Of a DNA stretch of 23,246 nucleotides, positions 8,643 to 15,648 are shown in pieces. Source of the DNA: a virus; the IMG/VR virus record IMGVR_UViG_3300017772_000139, positions 1 through 23,246 of that record; one strand, given 5' to 3'. How positions within the stretch are numbered: position 1 is the first letter of the stretch; every line of letters starts with the position of its first letter. The translations under genes and the position numbers were made by a program. The notes beneath the pieces were generated by a model that made no database searches, had not been told where the DNA came from, and saw only the letters and a program-made list of their open reading frames with translations.

Positions 8643-10573
8643 TCTATTTCTCCCCAATGGTCTTTGATATCAACGTCGATCTTGGATGGGATTGCCAAAG
8701 GCATTCCGGTCTCCATGATTTCTTTTATTTTAGATGCCTGTTCGTCACTCTCAATACTAAAACATAACTCGTCGTGCACAGTAAGCATCGGAGTAAGTCC
8801 TTCGTTGTAGCAGTCAAGCATCGCCTTCTTAGTTTGATCGGCTGCTGATCCCTGGATCAGCTTGTTCAGTGCCTTGTATGTGAACGCCCTGCGTATGCCT
8901 CTGCCCCCAGGACCCCCGTACTCCTTCACAGCTTCGTCGTAGGGCAGTGGTTTGCCTATTCCGAATGTCACAGGCTCCCAAAGGTGGAAGCGGCATCTAC
9001 GGCCCATTAGAGTGCGTATCTGACCGTTCTTATCTCCCTGCTTAGTGGCAAGGTCTGCCAAACCTTTTACGAAAGGAACCTTCGTGTGGTGTCGGCTGAT
9101 CAAATCCTTGGCTGCTTCTTTAGAAATCCCAAGCTGATCGGCTAGTTTTGCCACGCCCATACCGTACATGATTCCAAGGTTCACCGTCTTCGCTTGCTTA
9201 CGAGTGATGTTTGCAAGGTCCGCTACCATCTGATGCAGGTCAACATCCCCTGTGTTAAACTCTGAAACGATCTGATCAACGATAGGATTGCGAATCGTGG
9301 ACGGAACTAACGAAGCAAAGTGAACCAGTAACCTTGGCTCTTGGCTTGAGTAGTCAAACGATCCCCACTTCTGGCCCTCTTCTGGTATGAATATCCCCCG
9401 TATATAACGTTTGATATCTGGGTCCCGAGCAGGAAGTTGCTGTAAGTTTGGGTTTGAGGAAGAAAATCTTCCGGTAACCGTTCCCCCAGAATCCCTGCGG
9501 GTAGAGTGTAGCTCAGTGTGGATTCTTCCGTTGTGCTCATGACGCAGGATACTGTCGATGAAAGTACTGTCGGCTTTGTCGAACTCTCTTAGCTTAACTA
9601 ATATCTGTGCAACTCTCTCCGGATGCTCGTTAAGAAAACTTTTTGTAAACGATGGAGCCCCTTTCTCTGTGCGAGGATATTCCATCTTCAACTTATCAAA
9701 CATCTTTTGAATAGACGCAGATGCCCAGATGTCTACTTCCATCCCTGCTTCTTTCTCCAACATCCCCCTAAGAAGTTTGCTTTGTTTTTGCAGAGCCTTT
9801 TTGTTTTCATCGGCTCGATCAAGATCAACACGCACACCCTTAGTTCTCATGTCCAAGATACACCTGATCAATCCTGTCTCCATGTTCCAGACATCCCACA
9901 ACTCTTCTTTGTCCAGATGAACTTTTAACGCAGTCCATAGTTTAAGTGTAGCTACCGCATCCTGTTCCGCATAATCTCCCACAAATTTAGGAGGGAGCTT
10001 ATACATTTCAGACTTAGGGTTGACTCCGAAATCTGCAGCCGCCGCCTTGAGTAGCTGTTCATTCTTTCGAACCCCTGCATAATCACGGGCCATAGCATCT
10101 AAGCCAAACGACCAACGGTTCTCATCAACCAAGGCTCCGGTCACCATGGTATCGATGATCCTGCCCTTAATCTCCACACCTTCTGCCCTCAACCAACCTG
10201 CGTCATAGGTTGCATTGTGCATAATCACATCCATCTCAGGAACTGATAGCTGTTTCTTGATCCACTTGAGCGTGATCCTCGGGTCCATGTTGTGCCCGTT
10301 CTCATGCCGCATAGGAAAGTACCCTTTGTATTCTCCGGCAGCGACAGCAATCCCAATGATATGTCCGTTGTTCGTGGCCCATCCAGGACCGAGCGTAGTC
10401 AGGTTAGGGTCTTTTGTTTCCAGATCAACAGCCACCTCCTTGTACCCTGTAAGATCAGGGAACTCAGTTGGTATGTTCCAATCAGTCTCAATCACGTTCA
10501 ACTCGCCTTTGAGTTGGTAATTAAGATCACTGGAATCACCGCTATCTTCTGTAAACAAAAACTTCTGACTCAT
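8639..10573 (-). CDS. polA: DNA polymerase I-like (family A) with 3'-5' exonuclease domain
   Basis: The 644-residue protein replicates the phage genome. The exonuclease domain shows DLET (D50, E52), HNATYDAGWL (D124) and YAEQD (D205). The polymerase domain shows TGRFSSSNPNLQQLP (from 367), motif A FDYSSQEPRL (D407), motif B RKQAKTVNLGIMYG (458-471) and motif C HDE (600-602). All expected metal-binding carboxylates are present, so both activities are likely intact. There is no N-terminal 5'-3' exonuclease domain, as is usual for phage enzymes. The residue matching E. coli Phe762 is Leu466. No DnaJ-type cysteine insertion lies between the two domains, in contrast to what has been reported for HMO-2011. 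The start overlaps the upstream stop (ATGA). Confidence 0.97.
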   Translation of the reverse strand: MSQKFLFTEDSGDSSDLNYQLKGELNVIETDWNIPTEFPDLTGYKEVAVDLETKDPNLTTLGPGWATNNGHIIGIAVAAGEYKGYFPMRHENGHNMDPRITLKWIKKQLSVPEMDVIMHNATYDAGWLRAEGVEIKGRIIDTMVTGALVDENRWSFGLDAMARDYAGVRKNEQLLKAAAADFGVNPKSEMYKLPPKFVGDYAEQDAVATLKLWTALKVHLDKEELWDVWNMETGLIRCILDMRTKGVRVDLDRADENKKALQKQSKLLRGMLEKEAGMEVDIWASASIQKMFDKLKMEYPRTEKGAPSFTKSFLNEHPERVAQILVKLREFDKADSTFIDSILRHEHNGRIHTELHSTRRDSGGTVTGRFSSSNPNLQQLPARDPDIKRYIRGIFIPEEGQKWGSFDYSSQEPRLLVHFASLVPSTIRNPIVDQIVSEFNTGDVDLHQMVADLANITRKQAKTVNLGIMYGMGVAKLADQLGISKEAAKDLISRHHTKVPFVKGLADLATKQGDKNGQIRTLMGRRCRFHLWEPVTFGIGKPLPYDEAVKEYGGPGGRGIRRAFTYKALNKLIQGSAADQTKKAMLDCYNEGLTPMLTVHDELCFSIESDEQASKIKEIMETGMPLAIPSKIDVDIKDHWGEIE

Positions 10574-10893
10574 TTATTTAGCACCTTATCTAATCTATTA
10601 GAGATTTCTTTCTCTCGATCAGAAAAATCTGACCCCAAGGCGCTATACCCACACTTGTCAATCCAAGAATCCTCATGATCTAGCCCGTTCAAAAGACGGG
10701 CGGACTTAACCCAATCCATCATGATCGCAACATGTTGCGCTGTAATGTACCCATGAGTGCGTAGTGCCTCTCGTACTATTATATTCCATCCGTCAGCAAT
10801 ACGCGAGAAGTTATCGTGGGCATCCCCATAGTCCTTGGCTCTCTGCCCGTTGATCAGTTCTTTTGCCTGATCTAATACTTTATCTCTTTTCAT
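10570..10893 (-). CDS. DUF6378-like phage protein (107 aa)
   Basis: Recognisable pattern: AKELINGQRAKDYGDAHDNFSRIA (10-33), VAIMMDWVKSARL (55-67) and HEDSWIDKCGYSALG (73-87). This matches, by eye, the short family usually called DUF6378, common in tailed-phage replication or nucleotide-metabolism clusters. The all-helical layout with acidic residues is reminiscent of MazG/HisE-type pyrophosphatases, but I cannot show a complete metal-binding set. The gene is coupled at both ends: ATGA with the helicase before it and ATGA with the polymerase after it. A role in nucleotide handling is plausible but unproven. Confidence 0.75.
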   Translation of the reverse strand: MKRDKVLDQAKELINGQRAKDYGDAHDNFSRIADGWNIIVREALRTHGYITAQHVAIMMDWVKSARLLNGLDHEDSWIDKCGYSALGSDFSDREKEISNRLDKVLNK

Positions 10894-12419
10894 AGCGTGT
10901 ACCTATACTTGTTACTGGATTGTAGGATATACAGATTGTGCCGCGCTCTTGTGATAGCAACATAAAATGCTCGGTGTTCATCGTCAGGAAACCTAGTGTC
11001 ATAGCAAGCCTTGGTAGAAGCAGTCCAAACCATACAGTTGTCATCTTCACCGCCCTTCATAGCGTGGAAAGTCGATACCTTGATACGAGGTTCTGATAGA
11101 AGATTCTCTCCTCTGCGAAAGATAGCGTCGATGTACTCTTGCTCCGCACCAGATACGTTAAAAATTTCATACGCCCCGTAAGCTGCATCTTTCAGCAGAC
11201 CGTAATCTTTTATCAGATCGTTCATAGATAACATGGTCTCTGCAGGTAAGGCATCGAGCAACTGCGTAGAACCTCGGCGTACAACTGCATCTACACCTTG
11301 TTTCTTTACAGACTCGTAAATCCTTTTGACCTCTGGCAAAGTTATAGACTCGTCCTTACACAGGCTTTCCCAAGCCAATAGGTTGTGCACTAACGTTTCG
11401 GAAAGACTAGACTTACCGTTGCGTGAGTATTTATACCCCTGCCCTCGTAACCAGTTCGCCATCTCTGACACATACCCATTGGTCCTTGCCATCAATGTCC
11501 AAGACCCCTCATGGATTGGAGCTTCAGACAGGTAGTTAACGTACTCTACCTTGCCCTCTTCCTCACGGGCAGTGAACACCTTCTCATGCCGACCAGTAAT
11601 TCTTTTAGATATTGATTGCGCGAGTCGGTGGACCGACTTGGGAATGCGGTACGACTGACTAAGAACCTCGATATTGTCAGAACTTTTGTTGAACTCTGAT
11701 ACCTCAACCCCTGTCCATCGGTGAATAGCCTGATCATCATCCCCTGCAATCCAAACAAACTCAGACTTTTCCGCTATCTTTCTTGCCATGTCCCACTGCA
11801 AAGGGGTGAAGTCTTGAGCCTCATCAATAAACAAGTAGTCCAGATTAGGAGTCTCACCGTGCTCGATAAACTTCTCGATCATGTCTACAAAATCATACTT
11901 GTCTGTAGACATTTTGTATTCAGCTAACTGTTTAGATAGCTGATCTAATTTGGCATGAAACAAATTCCAATCGGCTTCCTCATTGTACTCCTGATCGATA
12001 CTTATTTTTCTCAAACGTGCGCGATTATCTAGCTGAAGATACCGAGCACCCGACCCTCCAACCGTGGGCAATGTAACACCACCGTCTAAAGACGTGTAGT
12101 CTTTGCCTTCAAACGTCAGGCCAATCTCTCTGCCTATGTTGGCATAGTCCTCTGGCCCCATGATATCAGTAGTCTTGAGACCCAGACCATGGAATCCGAA
12201 GGCATGTGTAGTCTTCATGTAAGGAAAGTCTTTGGGCTCTAGCTTAAATTTACCACAGGCTCGAGCAATCATTTCCTCGATGGCCTTTCTTGTAAAAGAA
12301 ATAACTCCAATACGAGAGGGATGAGCGCCGGAGTCTAGTGCCGCCTCTATCTCTTGTATCAAGCGATAAGTTTTACCACACCCAGGTGGACCTAGCAAAA
12401 GCTTACTGTTCTGTATCAT
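10890..12419 (-). CDS. UvrD/Rep-like superfamily 1 DNA helicase
   Basis: A 509-residue ATP-driven DNA helicase, probably unwinding DNA for the adjacent polymerase. Motifs in order: Walker A GPPGCGKT (10-17), Ia VISFTRKAI (39-47), II LFIDEAQDF (D199, E200), III GDDDQAIHRW (226-235), IV QSYRIP (255-260), V STFHAMKGGE (449-458) and VI VAITRARHNLYIL (487-499). All core residues including the motif VI arginines are present. It is shorter than cellular UvrD (about 720 residues), fitting compact phage forms. The ribosome-binding site is AAGAGGAAA, 6 bases from the ATG. It overlaps the AlpA-like gene by 17 bases upstream and couples to the DUF6378-like gene downstream. Confidence 0.93.
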   Translation of the reverse strand: MIQNSKLLLGPPGCGKTYRLIQEIEAALDSGAHPSRIGVISFTRKAIEEMIARACGKFKLEPKDFPYMKTTHAFGFHGLGLKTTDIMGPEDYANIGREIGLTFEGKDYTSLDGGVTLPTVGGSGARYLQLDNRARLRKISIDQEYNEEADWNLFHAKLDQLSKQLAEYKMSTDKYDFVDMIEKFIEHGETPNLDYLFIDEAQDFTPLQWDMARKIAEKSEFVWIAGDDDQAIHRWTGVEVSEFNKSSDNIEVLSQSYRIPKSVHRLAQSISKRITGRHEKVFTAREEEGKVEYVNYLSEAPIHEGSWTLMARTNGYVSEMANWLRGQGYKYSRNGKSSLSETLVHNLLAWESLCKDESITLPEVKRIYESVKKQGVDAVVRRGSTQLLDALPAETMLSMNDLIKDYGLLKDAAYGAYEIFNVSGAEQEYIDAIFRRGENLLSEPRIKVSTFHAMKGGEDDNCMVWTASTKACYDTRFPDDEHRAFYVAITRARHNLYILQSSNKYRYTL

Positions 12420-12630
12420 AGTCTTTTCCTCTTGGTCGTTGGTTAACCCAATCCTCTATCTCTTCGAGAACCCAACGGCTGGCGGATCTTCTATTGTGCT
12501 CACTGCCAAGCACGATAGGTTGGGGGAAGCTTGAGTCTGTTTGTGCCAGTTTGTAAACGTATGACTTAGATACCCCAAGCAGATCGGCTACTTCGGATAC
12601 CCTCATCAGCTTATTAGAACGGGATGTCAT
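12403..12630 (-). CDS. AlpA/excisionase-like helix-turn-helix protein (75 aa)
   Basis: The chosen start at 12630 has AAGGAG 7 bases upstream, while an upstream in-frame ATG at 12672 lacks this and would lie deep in the primase gene. Residues 8-30 (LMRVSEVADLLGVSKSYVYKL) form a MerR/AlpA-type helix-turn-helix, followed by FPQPIVLGSEHNRRSASRW and EEIEDWV, the usual AlpA wing and end helix. It is likely a DNA-binding regulator or origin-binding accessory. Its position between primase and helicase genes favours a replication role over site-specific excision, since no integrase is seen here. It overlaps both neighbours by 17 bases. Confidence 0.85.
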   Translation of the reverse strand: MTSRSNKLMRVSEVADLLGVSKSYVYKLAQTDSSFPQPIVLGSEHNRRSASRWVLEEIEDWVNQRPRGKDYDTEQ

Positions 12631-13891
12631 TTGATATCTCCTTAATTGGTAGTTCAACTTCGCCTTCGTCAAAGGCAGGAATTACCCAACACCTAAGAGT
12701 AGATTTTATTTCGCCTTTCGGGCTGCGCTTAACGATGTTCTGCTTGCCAGTGTCTCCACCCATGTCTCGAATCATCTGCATAAGCTGACCTCTGGTTGGC
12801 CCAGAGAATCTACGGTGGTGCAGGTACTCCAACAAACCATCGAGTTTAAACTTCGTTGTACCTCCATCCGTCCATGGCTTGCCCATATCCATTTCCTCTG
12901 GGGACATGGCTCGTACATGACTTGTGCAGTAGTTACGCAAGTGATCTTTAAACTGTCCTGCGATTGTCAGTTCCGGAGGCACTTCTAAGAAGGTCGCACC
13001 TTGCATCAAACTATTGACCAGTTGCTGCCACTTCTGAGGCTTCATCGTCGGAGGCATCATGTTCTTTTGATCCATGCAAGCACGTTGGAACAACGTCTGA
13101 TTCTGTAGTTGCTCAGTGCTTAACTGTATTCTGTCTCCATCCACGTCCATAAAAAACAGGCGGGGCTCAGAAAGCATGATCGTAAGACCGCCAACAGTGA
13201 CAGCGTCCGGTGCATCATTACCTATCCCAAACTTTCTCGTAGCGCATACTGCAGGATCACAGTAACTCCGCATCGGTTCATCTTTACAGGTGTAGAGATA
13301 TTCTTTTTTCTCATGCTGCTTTGTAAGATTCACGATCTCGCTCGAGGGCAGAGGCGGACTAGCTAGTGTCCGGTTGTACCCTTCAAACTCTTGTTGCCAC
13401 TGATCTGGACTCTTCATCTTGCAGTACCGAGCTACGTTGAACAGCGTGTTGTTTCTGAACTCGTCCACAGGTCCATCTGAAAACAAATGCTCGAGGCAAG
13501 GAGGTCCATCGGTAAAGTGTTGACGGGGCTTGGATAAGCGCATCCCCTCGAGATCGCTTAAAGATACCCTGGATTTGTCCACTGTGTCTAGAAACTCGTC
13601 TAACTCCAAAGCTTCTGTCTTAGAATTAAAGGCATACCGTTGTGGTAGATCCGCATTGAAGTATGGCATGTTGATAAAGTTACCAACGTCACCCCTCTCC
13701 GCGATGATGGTGTCCTGTTTGGGGAACACCTCACAACCACTGTGTCCTAATGCAATGGACATCTCAGTCAAATAATCTCGTATGTCTGCAGCTTGTTCCC
13801 AATCTTTTAAGAACAAATACAAGTGAGCACCGCCCGACTTGGATCGACAATGAACCAAAGGAAGCTTTAACTTCTGGATCTTGTCCTGCAT
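12614..13891 (-). CDS. Archaeo-eukaryotic-type primase, C-terminal frame (split gene)
   Basis: The first ATG of this frame is at 13891, but the frame is open further upstream and there reads CKFGALDIDVYDL, the DxD catalytic motif of AEP-type primases. The annotated ATG would therefore remove the active site. Downstream, CRSKSGGAHLYLF (15-27) is the second hallmark, familiar from phage and TOTE-type primases. The remaining ~390 residues include a Cys-containing segment (YTCKDEPMRSYCDPAVC) and a C-terminal region ending SNDIPF, similar to SSB tail tips. The N-terminal part is encoded in another frame (13918-14145); one missing base near 13947-13953 would explain this. Alternatives are a true inactivating mutation or a programmed -1 shift, though I see no slippery heptamer. 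Confidence 0.8.
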   Translation of the reverse strand: MQDKIQKLKLPLVHCRSKSGGAHLYLFLKDWEQAADIRDYLTEMSIALGHSGCEVFPKQDTIIAERGDVGNFINMPYFNADLPQRYAFNSKTEALELDEFLDTVDKSRVSLSDLEGMRLSKPRQHFTDGPPCLEHLFSDGPVDEFRNNTLFNVARYCKMKSPDQWQQEFEGYNRTLASPPLPSSEIVNLTKQHEKKEYLYTCKDEPMRSYCDPAVCATRKFGIGNDAPDAVTVGGLTIMLSEPRLFFMDVDGDRIQLSTEQLQNQTLFQRACMDQKNMMPPTMKPQKWQQLVNSLMQGATFLEVPPELTIAGQFKDHLRNYCTSHVRAMSPEEMDMGKPWTDGGTTKFKLDGLLEYLHHRRFSGPTRGQLMQMIRDMGGDTGKQNIVKRSPKGEIKSTLRCWVIPAFDEGEVELPIKEISNDIPF

Positions 13892-13917
13892 TTCGTTGTG
13901 GTTTAAATCGTATACAT

Positions 13918-14145
13918 CTATATCAAGCGCACCGAACTTACACTTGTTCTCTCGTTGATTGGGATCGCACCAATACCCTGCTTCCCATCGATGTGGGCTT
14001 GCACAAGTTCCTCGGTCAGAGGTTCACGAACAATCATACTCTTGGATTCTGCTTTTCCATTGCGGCCCACCCGTCCTACAGTTGTAGTACCGTGTGCAGA
14101 TTTAGCCCCAAGAAAAGAGGCAAGCAATCTTTCTGCTTGTGTCAT
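13918..14145 (-). CDS. Primase N-terminal fragment, frameshifted relative to the rest
   Basis: The ATG at 14145 has AGGAGA 5 bases upstream and is the natural start of the primase. The sequence MTQAERLLASFLGAK leads to LTEELVQAHIDGKQGIGAIPINE, and GIGAIPI is the typical lead-in to the primase DxD motif. After INER the frame departs to TSVSSVRLI and stops at 13918, while the shifted frame reads NKCKFGALDID. Adding one A in the run at 13947-13948 would join the two into a primase of about 510 residues. As it stands the product is a 75-residue stub without catalytic residues. It follows directly on the terminator-like hairpin at 14157-14196. Confidence 0.75.
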   Translation of the reverse strand: MTQAERLLASFLGAKSAHGTTTVGRVGRNGKAESKSMIVREPLTEELVQAHIDGKQGIGAIPINERTSVSSVRLI

Positions 14146-14156
14146 GGGTGTCTCCT

Positions 14157-14196
14157 AAAAAAAGGCTCACGCTAACGGCCCGTGTCAGCGTGAGCC
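14157..14196 (-). terminator. Intrinsic terminator / attenuator inside the replication operon
   Basis: GGCTCACGCT (14164-14173) and AGCGTGAGCC (14187-14196) form a perfect 10-bp stem with a 13-base loop. Read on the minus strand, it is followed at once by seven T. This has the full form of a rho-independent terminator for leftward transcription. It lies after the SSB-like gene and just before the primase ribosome-binding site, so it probably lets only part of the transcripts continue into primase, helicase and polymerase. Confidence 0.85.
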
Positions 14197-14203
14197 AAAC
14201 TAC

Positions 14204-15001
14204 TTAAAACGGGATGGAATCATCATCCGGTACAGAACGAACAGTTGTCTGATGTTCTGGGTCTTTAGCAGCTTTTAGTTCTCCTGCAGCAACACTGCTG
14301 CGGAAGGTGAGAGCCTCTTGAAGAAGGTCACGGTCATTGACCAAACCAATCTTCTCGATTGAATAGTTAAACCAAGTACCTTGGTCATTGCTTTCCTCGA
14401 CAGTGCTGAACTTCCACTGGGTTGCGAACAACGGTGGTAGAACCATGGCCCCTGTCTTCGGATGCTTAACCTTTTGCATTGCGATCTGTGTCTTCCAACG
14501 ACGACTGACCTTCAACTGTGTGGACTTCATGTCGATCACAACAGGTTGAGAGATACCATCGGCATCGATCACCAAACAAAAGTGTTGGTCTGACTTAACC
14601 AGTTCATTGCCGCTAGGCAATATTTCTTTTGAACCAGAGCGAGTAGTCTGTTGAAGAACCGGATCGGTTGCATCAATCTCACCTTGGAAACCACCGCCCA
14701 TGTCACGCGGGATAAACTCAAGATACTTTGTGCTTTGATAGCAGGGCAATACTGTGATGCCCTCTTCACCAGAGAACTTATCTCCAGTAACAGTGTTGAA
14801 CATATCCCCTTGCTCTGCACCTTCAATGTACTCTGCTTCCCTCTTCTTTAACTGGGGAGACATAGCTTGAAGTATACGAACAAACGGGATCTGCATCTCG
14901 TCTGCGGCAAAGGTTGCACCTTCACCTGCGAACTCTAAGATATCGTCCATGATATCGGTTGAGACTGCGGTCTCTTTCTTTTTTGCAACTGCGTTAGCCA
15001 T
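14204..15001 (-). CDS. Single-stranded-DNA-binding-like replication protein (putative)
   Basis: This 265-residue protein contains IPFVRILQAMSPQLKKREAEYIEGAEQGDMFNTVT, a pattern common to a conserved phage family in replication clusters. It also has GEEGITVLPCYQSTKYLEF, suggesting a beta-barrel core. The C-terminus RSVPDDDSIPF closely matches the acidic, Phe-ended tip of bacterial SSB, which docks SSB partners. I infer ssDNA binding from this tip and from the position between the coiled-coil gene and primase. No classic OB-fold motif can be read by eye. The ribosome-binding site is AAGAGGAAA and the ATG overlaps the previous stop (TAATG). A strong terminator follows, which would raise its dose over downstream genes. 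Confidence 0.65.
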   Translation of the reverse strand: MANAVAKKKETAVSTDIMDDILEFAGEGATFAADEMQIPFVRILQAMSPQLKKREAEYIEGAEQGDMFNTVTGDKFSGEEGITVLPCYQSTKYLEFIPRDMGGGFQGEIDATDPVLQQTTRSGSKEILPSGNELVKSDQHFCLVIDADGISQPVVIDMKSTQLKVSRRWKTQIAMQKVKHPKTGAMVLPPLFATQWKFSTVEESNDQGTWFNYSIEKIGLVNDRDLLQEALTFRSSVAAGELKAAKDPEHQTTVRSVPDDDSIPF

Positions 15002-15561
15002 TATGATTTCCTCTTGATTACAGCGGTGTTAGAAATGAATGCCCCGAACAGGTCGAGATCGATTGGTTTACCATCAGTGATTCGTTCTTTGACGAATGCT
15101 TTCAGTGTTGATGGGTGGACATGTGTCTTGGTTTTAGGGTCGAAGCCTCGTTCACGCAGGACGCCGACTGCGTCTCCTGCCAAGTTGTCTTCGCCTTTAC
15201 CAAAAGACACAGTGATATCGTTTTTAATAATATCATCGAGCCCGTTTGATCTAAGCCAATCGAACGCTTGATCTTTGTTCGCGACAGGGATTGATGCTGC
15301 CACAATCATTTTACGTTCTACGGTCATACCGTCTACATCCAAACGCTCGACGCCCATTTCATCCATCAAGGCAGGGATGCCTTCAACAGATAGTTTGTGC
15401 TTCTCTGCTTTGAGTGCTTTAATGTGGGACTCGGCATCCTCGATCTGGGACTCAACGTTTCTCAACGTGCGTACCAAATGACTAAGCTGTTTGCCTGTCC
15501 CTGTATCAACTCGACTGACTGCGTCAGCCTCATCGAATATGTCTTCAAATATATCGTTCAT
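15001..15561 (-). CDS. Coiled-coil phage replication-cluster protein (186 aa)
   Basis: First gene of the leftward replication operon. Residues about 24-60 are charged heptad-like helix (LRNVESQIEDAESHIKALKAEK), followed by MDEMGVERLDVDGMTVERK and a conserved-looking C-terminal part, FDWLRSNGLDDIIKNDITVSFGKGED and HPSTLKAFVKERI. I recognise this pattern from phage genes placed beside the SSB-like gene, but no function is assigned to the family that I can name. It is soluble with no signal peptide. The ribosome-binding site is AAGAGGAAA, and a near-consensus promoter lies 60-90 bases upstream. A replication or recombination accessory role is inferred from context only. Confidence 0.75.
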   Translation of the reverse strand: MNDIFEDIFDEADAVSRVDTGTGKQLSHLVRTLRNVESQIEDAESHIKALKAEKHKLSVEGIPALMDEMGVERLDVDGMTVERKMIVAASIPVANKDQAFDWLRSNGLDDIIKNDITVSFGKGEDNLAGDAVGVLRERGFDPKTKTHVHPSTLKAFVKERITDGKPIDLDLFGAFISNTAVIKRKS

Positions 15562-15607
15562 AAGTTTTTCCTCTTCAGGGTTGATTTGTGTGGTAACCTC
15601 ATGCTAT

Positions 15608-15628
15608 CCACAATATAGACAATAGTGG
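15608..15628. promoter_or_regulatory. Imperfect 21-bp palindrome between divergent genes (operator candidate)
   Basis: CCAC at 15608-15611 mirrors GTGG at 15625-15628, with further matching AT/AT pairs inside and a short unmatched centre. It covers the -10 box of the leftward promoter and ends at the ribosome-binding site of the SNF2-like helicase gene. A repressor bound here could control both directions. It is short and imperfect, so chance is possible. Confidence 0.35.
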
Positions 15629-15648
15629 AGGTATGTGATGGATGTCAA
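15619..15648 (-). promoter_or_regulatory. Sigma70-type promoter for the leftward replication operon
   Basis: Read on the minus strand, a perfect TTGACA (15648-15643) is followed after 18 bases by TATTGT (15624-15619), matching four of six -10 positions. Transcription would start near 15612, about 50 bases before the coiled-coil gene start at 15561. The -35 box lies inside the first codons of the divergent helicase gene. Host-like promoter recognition fits a phage without a visible RNA polymerase gene in this window. Confidence 0.6.

Noticed and set aside
13940-13960. Programmed -1 frameshift in the primase
   Set aside because: There is no X-XXY-YYZ slippery heptamer in the right frame and no evident downstream stimulator; a one-base deletion explains it more simply.
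13750-14175. Plus-strand ORF of 141 codons opposite the primase
   Set aside because: It lies antisense to the primase and the terminator hairpin, with Cys/His-rich noise-like sequence and no start signal.
15587-15634. Rightward promoter for the SNF2-like helicase gene
   Set aside because: TTGATT with an 18-base spacer to TATCCA is too weak to list as a feature, although some promoter must exist there or further upstream.
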